Source of the DNA: Actinomycetota bacterium
GTDB taxonomy: Bacteria > Actinomycetota > Nitriliruptoria > Nitriliruptorales > JAHWKO01
DNA length: 36,022 nucleotides
Reading direction: 5' to 3'
Assembly: GCA_019347855.1 (NCBI GenBank)
Contig: JAHWKO010000014.1
Span: forward strand, 1 to 36,022
Position numbers and translations under genes: made by a program. Below are positions 31,162-36,022 of the stretch, in pieces (within the stretch, counting starts at the first letter, position 1; the number at the start of each line of letters is the position of its first letter). The notes under the pieces are model-generated. The model saw only the letters and a list, made by a program, of their open reading frames with translations, was not told the DNA's origin and did not search any database.

Positions 31162-31211
31162 CGTCGAGTGTCCGCTGGGTCCAACCAGCTGGACCCTCCG
31201 GACACTCGACG
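31162..31211 (-). terminator. Two-tier hairpin after moeZ
   Basis: Outer arms CGTCGAGTGTCC at 31162-31173 and its exact complement at 31200-31211; inner arms GGGTCCA at 31177-31183 and TGGACCC at 31190-31196, with a 6-nt loop. The whole can form a stem of about 19 bp with a small internal loop. It begins 1 nt after the moeZ stop. No U-tract follows on the minus strand. Confidence 0.75.
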
Positions 31212-31212
31212 G

Positions 31213-32376
31213 TCAGTAGGTGGGGATGCTCGTGTCCACCTGGCGCGCGTAGGCGTTGATGCCGCCGCGCATGGAGCGGGCCCTGAACCCGGCGTTGCGC
31301 AACAGCTCGGTGGCTTCGAGCGACCGCGCCCCGGACTTGCAGTGCACGACGTACTCCTTGGAGTCGTCGAGCTCCTGCAGCTTCTCGGGCAGTGATCCCT
31401 TCGGGATCAGCGTGGCGCCGGGGATGCGGCTGATCTCGTACTCGTGGGGCTCGCGGACATCGAGCAGGACGACGTCGTGCTTGCGATCCTCGTACTCGCT
31501 CGGCAGCACCTCGAGGTCGACGAGGTCGTCGATCATCTCCTCCCGGTCATGGGCCGGGACCCCGCAGAACTCCTCGTAGTCGATCAGCTCGGTGACGGTG
31601 GGGTCGTCCCCGCACACGGGGCAGTCAGGGTCCTTCGTGACCTTGACGTTGGTCCACCGTGCGTCGAGCGCGTCGTACAGCTGCAGCCGTCCGACCAGGG
31701 GCTCGCCGATCCCGGCGATCAGCTTCACGGCCTCGGTGCCCTGCGCCGTCCCGATCGACCCGCAGAGCAGACCGAGCACGCCGCCCTCGGCACAGTTCGG
31801 GACCATCCCCGGAGGAGGGGGCTCGGGGAACATGCACCGGTAGCAGGGACCCTCCTGCGCCCAGAACACGGCGACCTGCCCCTCGAACCGGAAGATCGAG
31901 CCGTACACGTTCGGCTTGCCGAGCAGCACGCAGGCGTCGTTCACGAGGTAGCGCGTCGGGAAGTTGTCGGTCCCGTCGATGACCAGGTCGTAGTCGGCGA
32001 TGATCTCGAGCGCGTTCTCGCTGGTGAGGTACGTGTCGTGCAGCTCCACGTTCACGAAGGGGTTGATCTCGGCGATGGCGTCGCGTGCCGAATCGAGCTT
32101 CGAACGACCGAGGTCGGACTGACCGTGGATGATCTGACGGTGGAGGTTGGACTCGTCCACGACATCGGAGTCGACCAGTCCGAGCGTCCCCACGCCGGCA
32201 GCCGCCAGGTACAGCGCCAGCGGCGAACCGAGACCACCGGTGCCGACGAGCAGCACGCGGGCGGCCTTCAGTCGCTCCTGACCGGCGACCCCGACGTCGG
32301 GGATGATCAGGTGGCGGCTGTAGCGAGCGATCTCCTCGTTCGTGAGCGGCTCACGCCGTTCGACGAGCGGCTTCAT
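31213..32376 (-). CDS. moeZ: Adenylyltransferase/sulfurtransferase MoeZ (ThiF + rhodanese)
   Basis: A 387-residue fusion that adenylates and then thiocarboxylates small sulfur carriers such as MoaD, ThiS or CysO. The E1-like domain (about 10-265) has the nucleotide loop VLLVGTGGLGSPLA at 41-54, D134-GTD-N138 in LVIDGTDNF, and zinc cysteines C178/C181 and C252/C255. The C-terminal rhodanese domain (about 280-385) has the active loop CKSGARS with C346. Length and domain order match actinobacterial MoeZ (Rv3206c type). ATG has GGAGGT 3 nt upstream. It is transcribed alone, between a strong hairpin and the repeat-bearing gap. Confidence 0.94.
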   Translation of the reverse strand: MKPLVERREPLTNEEIARYSRHLIIPDVGVAGQERLKAARVLLVGTGGLGSPLALYLAAAGVGTLGLVDSDVVDESNLHRQIIHGQSDLGRSKLDSARDAIAEINPFVNVELHDTYLTSENALEIIADYDLVIDGTDNFPTRYLVNDACVLLGKPNVYGSIFRFEGQVAVFWAQEGPCYRCMFPEPPPPGMVPNCAEGGVLGLLCGSIGTAQGTEAVKLIAGIGEPLVGRLQLYDALDARWTNVKVTKDPDCPVCGDDPTVTELIDYEEFCGVPAHDREEMIDDLVDLEVLPSEYEDRKHDVVLLDVREPHEYEISRIPGATLIPKGSLPEKLQELDDSKEYVVHCKSGARSLEATELLRNAGFRARSMRGGINAYARQVDTSIPTY

Positions 32377-32491
32377 CGGACCTCCGAGATCTGACAGGGA
32401 ACGTGCACTTCACCTAGTTCAACGACCGAACGCGCCTGAGGCTTCCTCAGAAGTACTAACCGTATAAACCGCTAGCGGGATACGGGCGAGG
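32377..32491 (-). promoter_or_regulatory. moeZ promoter region with palindrome
   Basis: A locally AT-richer stretch. Minus-strand -10 TACGGT at 32459-32464 predicts a start near 32452. Immediately downstream lies CTGAGG-CTT-CCTCAG at 32436-32450, a perfect 6-bp palindrome with 3-nt spacer at about +2 to +16, which could be an operator or a leader hairpin. The leader to moeZ is about 75 nt and ends with the GGAGGT site. No -35 is clear. Confidence 0.45.
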
Positions 32492-32564
32492 GGATCGTCG
32501 GCGACAGGCGCCGGCAGGCGCCGAAGACGAGCGAGCGCAGCGAGCGAGCGACAGCCGACGATCC
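32492..32564. repeat. Palindromic repeat, copy 1
   Basis: Bounded by the 11-bp inverted repeat GGATCGTCGGC (32492-32502) and GCCGACGATCC (32554-32564). The interior has GGCGCC-rich and GAGCGAGCG-type short repeats. It shares the block GCGACAGGCGCCG...CAGGCGCCGAAG and the end GCGAGCGACAGCCGACGATC with copy 2. No coding potential supported. Confidence 0.75.
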
Positions 32565-32574
32565 GTAGCGAAGC

Positions 32575-32614
32575 GGTGCCGAAGACGCGAGCGGAGCGGC
32601 GCGAGCGCAACCCG
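32575..32614. repeat. Degenerate repeat unit between the two copies
   Basis: Starts GGTGCCGAAGACG and continues with GCGAGCG-type words, resembling the GGCGCCGAAG unit at 32517-32526 (copy 1) and 32690-32699 (copy 2), but it lacks the CGACAGCCGACGATC end. Confidence 0.5.
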
Positions 32615-32622
32615 GGTCACAC

Positions 32623-32730
32623 GTGATCGTCGGCGACCTTCCCGCCGACGGGTTCGCTCGGCGGGAAGTCGCCTGCGACAGGCGCCGCAGGCGCCGAAGC
32701 CGAGCGAAGCGAGCGACAGCCGACGATCAC
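32623..32730. repeat. Palindromic repeat, copy 2, with nested hairpin; covers the sufT stop
   Basis: Bounded by the 12-bp inverted repeat GTGATCGTCGGC (32623-32634) and GCCGACGATCAC (32719-32730). Inside is a second perfect 11-bp inverted repeat, CTTCCCGCCGA (32638-32648) with TCGGCGGGAAG (32658-32668). The right end overlaps the last codon and stop of sufT (32727-32729). The left part with the nested hairpin is absent from copy 1. Confidence 0.75.
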
Positions 32731-33212
32731 ACGTTCATCCCCATGGCGCGGAGTTCCAAGCGGACGTCCTCGGACATCATCTCGGGGCTCCACGGGGGTG
32801 TGAAGGTGAACTCGACGTCGACCTCCTCGACCCCCGGCAGCGTGCCGAGGATCACCGAGACCTGCTGGTGGATCAGCTCGGTGAGCGGGCACCCCATCGA
32901 GGTCAGCGTCATCGTGACCTGGACGTGGCCGGGGCGGTCCTTCTCGACGTCGTAGACCAGGCCGAGGTCGACGACGTTGTAGCCGATCTCGGGGTCGATG
33001 ACGGCCTTCATCGCTTCGCGGAGCGTGCCGGTCGAGGGCATGCCGTCGTCCTCGATCACCAGGTCCTCGTCGTCGACGGTCTCGTCGAGCGACTCGGTCA
33101 GCTCGTCCTCCCCGGGCGTGTTGTCCGCCAGACGCTGCCGGTCGACGGTGGACTCGCCCACGGTCGGCTCCACCGCCGGGTTCGCGACGTCCTCGTAAGC
33201 GTTGGTGCTCAT
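32727..33212 (-). CDS. sufT: SUF-associated MIP18/DUF59 iron-sulfur assembly protein SufT
   Basis: A 161-residue MIP18-family protein involved in iron-sulfur cluster maturation under high demand. The DUF59 domain (about 62-155) has AVIDPEIGYNVVDLGLVYDV, then MTLTSMGCPL with the conserved C108, and VEFTFTPPWSPEMMSEDVR. Residues 1-57 are an extra, very acidic, probably disordered extension. ATG at 33210-33212 shares one base with the sufU stop (TGATG); a longer frame reading back into sufU is a shadow. It is last in the SUF operon, and its stop codon lies in the repeat at 32623-32730. Confidence 0.9.
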   Translation of the reverse strand: MSTNAYEDVANPAVEPTVGESTVDRQRLADNTPGEDELTESLDETVDDEDLVIEDDGMPSTGTLREAMKAVIDPEIGYNVVDLGLVYDVEKDRPGHVQVTMTLTSMGCPLTELIHQQVSVILGTLPGVEEVDVEFTFTPPWSPEMMSEDVRLELRAMGMNV

Positions 33213-33685
33213 CAGGCTTCCTCGTGTTCGTGGGTCACGTGGCTCTCGGACTCGCCGCTGCGGAACGTCTCGAGCGCGTCCCTCAGGGCCATCCAGCCCA
33301 GCAGGGCGCACTTGACGCGGACGGGGAACTTGGCGACGCCCTGGAAGACGACGCCGTCGCCGAGGTCGTCGGCACGCGAGGGTTCCTCGCCGTGCATCAT
33401 GAGGCGGAACTGCTCGGCGAGCTCCAGTGCGTCGTCGAGCTCGCGGCCCTTGACGGTCTCGGTCATCACGCTGGTCGACGCCTGGCTGATCGAGCAGCCG
33501 TCGCCATCGAAGGCGAGCGCGTGCACCCTGCCGTCCTCGACGTCGACCCGGAGGTCGAGCTCGTCGCCGCACAGCGGGTTGGAGTGGTGGACGTGGACGT
33601 CCTCACCCTCGAGCTTCGGAGCCCGGTTCTTCGGGCTGCGGTAGTGCTCCAGGATGATCTCCTGGTAGAGGTCATCGAGCGTCAA
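33212..33685 (-). CDS. sufU: SufU zinc-dependent sulfurtransferase
   Basis: SufU takes persulfide sulfur from SufS. The 157-residue protein has the zinc ligands C39 and D41 in NPLCGDEL, C64 in DGCSISQAS and C126 in RVKCALLGW, matching the C-D-C-C set of Bacillus SufU. The opening LDDLYQEIILEHYRSPKNR is typical. The C-terminus carries a His/Glu-rich tail (SHVTHEHEEA), perhaps metal-binding. TTG start overlaps the sufS stop as TTGA, with GGAGG 6 nt upstream inside sufS. Confidence 0.95.
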   Translation of the reverse strand: MTLDDLYQEIILEHYRSPKNRAPKLEGEDVHVHHSNPLCGDELDLRVDVEDGRVHALAFDGDGCSISQASTSVMTETVKGRELDDALELAEQFRLMMHGEEPSRADDLGDGVVFQGVAKFPVRVKCALLGWMALRDALETFRSGESESHVTHEHEEA

Positions 33686-34992
33686 GCTGGGCCTCCTGCT
33701 GCGGTGGTGGGCCGGACCTCCTCCGGCGGGGTGGACGGCGGCGTGGACGGGACCGTGCCGAAGAAACGTTGCGCGGTACGGATCCCGTCGATCAGCGGTG
33801 CGATGTCGTCCTCATCGTTGTACAGGTAGAAGCTGGCACGGGCGGTCGAGTTCACGCCGAGACATCGCAGCAGCGGCTTGGCGCAGTGGTGCCCGACGCG
33901 CACGCAGACTCCCTCGCGGTCGAGGATCGTGCCGATGTCGTGGGGGTGCAGGCCGTCGATCGCGAACGAGATCGCCCCGCCCCGGTCCTCGGCGACGGTC
34001 GGTCCGTGGACCGTCACGCCGTCGACCTCCCCGAGCGCGTCCAGCGCCGCTCGGGTCAGCTCGACCTCGTGCGCACGGACGGCGTCCATCCCGAGATCGT
34101 CGAGGTAGTCCACCGCCGCAGCCAGTCCGGCGCCCTCGGCGATCATCATCGTGCCGGCCTCGAACTTGTGGGGGATCTCGTTCCACGTTGCCCCGTCGAG
34201 CGTCACGTCGAGGATCATCTCGCCACCGGTGAGGAACGGCGGCATCTCCTCGAGCAGTTCGGGGTCGGCGGCGAGCACGCCGATGCCGGTGGGGCCGCAC
34301 ATCTTGTGGCCGCTGAACGCGAGGAAGTCGGCGCCCAGCTGGCGGAAGCTCACGGGCATGTGCGGGACGGACTGCGCCCCGTCCACCAGCACCTTGCACG
34401 ACGGGTTGGCGTCCTTGACCTGGGCCACCATCTCGGCGACCGGGTTCACGGTCGCGAGCACGTTGCTCATCTGGCTCACGGCGAAGAAGGCGACCTTGCC
34501 GTCGGCGATGTAGCGGGGGAACGCCTCGAGGTCGAGGTACCCGTCGGGCGTGACCGGCAGGTAGCGGATCTCGAAGCCGGCGTCGGCTGCGGCCTGCTGC
34601 CACGGGACGAGGTTGGCGTGGTGCTCCATCTGGGTGGTGAGCAGCACGTCGTCCGGTCCGAGGCGGCGCCGGACGTAGCTGTACGCGACGAGGTTGATCG
34701 CCTCGGTGCAGTTCTTGGTGAAGACGGTGCCTTCGACCGGCGCGTCGACGAACTCGGCGACACGGGTCCGGCCTCGCTCGTACAGGTCGGTGGCCTCGGT
34801 GGCGAGCTGGTAGACGCCGCGGTGGACGTTGCTGCGGTGCTGCTCGTAGTAGTCATCCATCGCGTCGATGACGGACTGGGGCGTCTGCGAGCTCGCTGCG
34901 GAGTCCAGGTAGACGAGTCGACGTCCGTCGTGGACCTCCCGACGCAGGGTCGGGAAGTCCTTCTTGACGGTCTGGGCGTCGAAGTGATCCAT
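33682..34992 (-). CDS. sufS: Cysteine desulfurase SufS (group II)
   Basis: PLP enzyme that takes sulfur from cysteine for Fe-S assembly. From the ATG at 34990-34992 it has 436 residues: SNVHRGVYQLATEAT near 54-68, MEHHANLVPW near 122-131, the PLP lysine K230 in FSGHKMCGPTGIGVL, and the catalytic C370 in RVGHHCAKPLL. The C-terminal 25 residues are Pro/Thr-rich and beyond the family end. A TTG four codons earlier overlaps the sufC stop, but GAGGAG sits 4 nt before the ATG and MDHFDAQTVKKDFP is the usual N-terminus, so ATG is preferred. Confidence 0.96.
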   Translation of the reverse strand: MDHFDAQTVKKDFPTLRREVHDGRRLVYLDSAASSQTPQSVIDAMDDYYEQHRSNVHRGVYQLATEATDLYERGRTRVAEFVDAPVEGTVFTKNCTEAINLVAYSYVRRRLGPDDVLLTTQMEHHANLVPWQQAAADAGFEIRYLPVTPDGYLDLEAFPRYIADGKVAFFAVSQMSNVLATVNPVAEMVAQVKDANPSCKVLVDGAQSVPHMPVSFRQLGADFLAFSGHKMCGPTGIGVLAADPELLEEMPPFLTGGEMILDVTLDGATWNEIPHKFEAGTMMIAEGAGLAAAVDYLDDLGMDAVRAHEVELTRAALDALGEVDGVTVHGPTVAEDRGGAISFAIDGLHPHDIGTILDREGVCVRVGHHCAKPLLRCLGVNSTARASFYLYNDEDDIAPLIDGIRTAQRFFGTVPSTPPSTPPEEVRPTTAAGGPA

Positions 34993-35000
34993 ACGGCTCC

Positions 35001-35759
35001 TCAAGCGGCGGGTTCGGCGCCGGCCTCGGCACGGATGTCCTCGTAGCCCGTGTCCTCGAGCTCGTCGGCGAGCTCCGGACCGCCGGATCTCACGATACGC
35101 CCGTCGAACATGACGTGGACCTCGTCGGGCGTGATGTAGCGCAGGATCCGGGTGTAGTGGGTGATCAGGAGCACGCCCATGTCCGGCCCCTGGAGGTCGC
35201 TGACCCCCTCGGCGACGGTCTGCAGCGCGTCGATGTCCAGGCCGGAGTCGGTCTCGTCCAGGACCGCGATGGTCGGGCGGAGCAACGCCATCTGCACGAT
35301 CTCGAAGCGCTTCTTCTCACCGCCCGAGAAGCCCTCGTTGACGTTGCGCTGGAGGAACTTCTCGTCCATGTCCAGCAACGCCATCTGCTCCTTCAGGCGC
35401 GACATGAACTCCCGGACCGGGATGTCCTCGCCGGTGACCGAGTTCAGCGCGAGCCGCAGGAAGTTCGTCAGCGACACGCCCGGGATCTCGACCGGGTACT
35501 GCATCGCCAGGAACACGCCGGCCTGGGCGCGCTCATCCGGTTCCATGTCCAGCACGTCCTCGCCGTCGAGCGTGACCGTGCCGCCGGTGACCTCGTAGGC
35601 CGGGTGGCCGGCGATCGCGTAGGCCAGCGTGGACTTGCCGGAGCCGTTGGGGCCCATCAGGGCGTAGGTCTTGCCCCGTTCGACGTCGAGGCTGACCCCC
35701 TTCAGGATCGGCTTGCCGTCGACCTCGACCTCGAGGTCTCGGATCTCCAGGAACGCCAT
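35001..35759 (-). CDS. sufC: Fe-S cluster assembly ATPase SufC
   Basis: ABC-type ATPase of the SufBCD scaffold complex, 252 residues. Walker A is MGPNGSGKSTLAYAI at 35-49, the signature reads GFSGGEKKRFEIVQM, and Walker B is IAVLDETDSGLDIDAL; H-switch is LLITHYTRIL. It lacks membrane segments, as expected. ATG at 35757-35759 has GGAG about 8 nt upstream. sufS starts within 10 nt of its stop. sufB and sufD are not in the window; they are expected beyond the Rieske gene. Confidence 0.97.
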   Translation of the reverse strand: MAFLEIRDLEVEVDGKPILKGVSLDVERGKTYALMGPNGSGKSTLAYAIAGHPAYEVTGGTVTLDGEDVLDMEPDERAQAGVFLAMQYPVEIPGVSLTNFLRLALNSVTGEDIPVREFMSRLKEQMALLDMDEKFLQRNVNEGFSGGEKKRFEIVQMALLRPTIAVLDETDSGLDIDALQTVAEGVSDLQGPDMGVLLITHYTRILRYITPDEVHVMFDGRIVRSGGPELADELEDTGYEDIRAEAGAEPAA

Positions 35760-35859
35760 CTCACATCTCCAGTTCTCTCAGGGTCTTCTGGTTCGTCTCT
35801 GCTGCTCAAGTAGCCCGGAGGGCGGTAGCAGCATCTGGTAAGGCCGCCCACATCAGTGT

Positions 35860-36022
35860 TCAGGGATCGGTGCGTCGTTGAGCTGGTCGCCGAGGTCGAC
35901 GCGGACGTCGCCGTCGGCGACCTCGGTGGCGAAGACGGGCACCGGGTGGGTGGCGGGCAGCGCCTCCGGGTGTCCGTCGTCGAGGCTGAACGTGGACCCG
36001 TGCAGGGCGCACTCGATCGAGC
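35860..36022 (-). CDS. Rieske-type [2Fe-2S] ferredoxin (5' part outside window)
   Basis: The visible 53 C-terminal residues begin in the second cluster motif: CALHGSTFSL supplies the Cys and His of the C-x2-H pair, followed by ALPATHPVPVFATEVADGDV and a short acidic end (IPEH). The first C-x-H motif is beyond the window. Small Rieske proteins of this kind sit between sufD and sufC in many actinobacterial SUF operons. The 100-nt gap to sufC holds a weak TGCTGCT/AGCAGCA inverted repeat near 35800-35840 and nothing else I can support. Confidence 0.88.
   Translation of the reverse strand, partial: LDRVRPARVHVQPRRRTPGGAARHPPGARLRHRGRRRRRPRRPRRPAQRRTDP

Noticed and set aside
32492..32730. CRISPR array
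   Set aside because: Units are unequal, palindromic at their ends, not separated by regular unique spacers, and no cas genes are present.

Overview
The window is very GC-rich (about 70 % by eye), uses GTG and TTG starts freely, and has many 4-nt stop/start overlaps. Gene content points to Actinomycetota: a phosphatidylinositol-phosphate synthase, PatA-like acyltransferase and PimA-like mannosyltransferase in one overlapping cluster, MoeZ, EF-G2, RskA-type anti-sigma factor and DUF2332. The order thrS, HIT, pgsA, patA, pimA ... pdxS, pdxT, yebC, ruvC, ruvA, ruvB, yajC, secD, secF is the same as in Mycobacterium tuberculosis (Rv2614c to Rv2586c), but with different genes inserted. I infer a deep-branching actinobacterium (for example a Nitriliruptoria-like lineage); the exact taxon cannot be read from the window.

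Layout. 1-3764 (minus): protein export, yajC, an inserted HD-domain hydrolase, secD and a truncated secF. 3884-6155 (minus): ruvC-ruvA-ruvB, preceded by a LexA-type box over its promoter. 6228-8607: yebC and the PLP synthase pair pdxS-pdxT. 8648-12940: a DUF3048 lipoprotein with an apparent CTG start, lemA, and pimA-patA-pgsA. 13083-15128 (plus): an EF-G2-like GTPase that interrupts the conserved cluster. 15185-17730: HIT hydrolase and thrS. 17955-19283: a lipoprotein metallopeptidase, divergent from an orphan response regulator. 19850-19927: tRNA-Val(CAC), followed by an endonuclease VII-type HNH gene, an orphan RskA-like anti-sigma factor, lgt and an M23 peptidase. 23789-29541: methyltransferase, HIRAN-like protein, Cas4/AddB-like Fe-S nuclease, DUF2332, VanW protein and a small membrane protein. 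29525-32376: sulfurtransferase, a hypothetical gene, and moeZ. 32377-32726: the only long gene-free stretch, holding a promoter, a palindrome and an unusual nested repeat. 32727-36022 (minus): SUF operon (Rieske, sufC, sufS, sufU, sufT); sufB and sufD are not in the window and probably lie upstream, beyond its end.

How it works together: the left half is housekeeping (export, recombination, vitamin B6, inositol phospholipid mannosides, threonyl-tRNA). lgt sits near several lipoproteins that need it. moeZ, the sulfurtransferase and SUF form a sulfur-handling region. Several isolated genes show a -10 hexamer exactly 6 nt before the start codon, which suggests leaderless mRNAs. The best candidates for something new are the nested repeat at 32492-32730, the Fe-S nuclease/HIRAN pair, the HD hydrolase inside the yajC-secDF operon, and the leaderless and bidirectional promoters. 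No CRISPR array, insertion sequence or prophage was seen.
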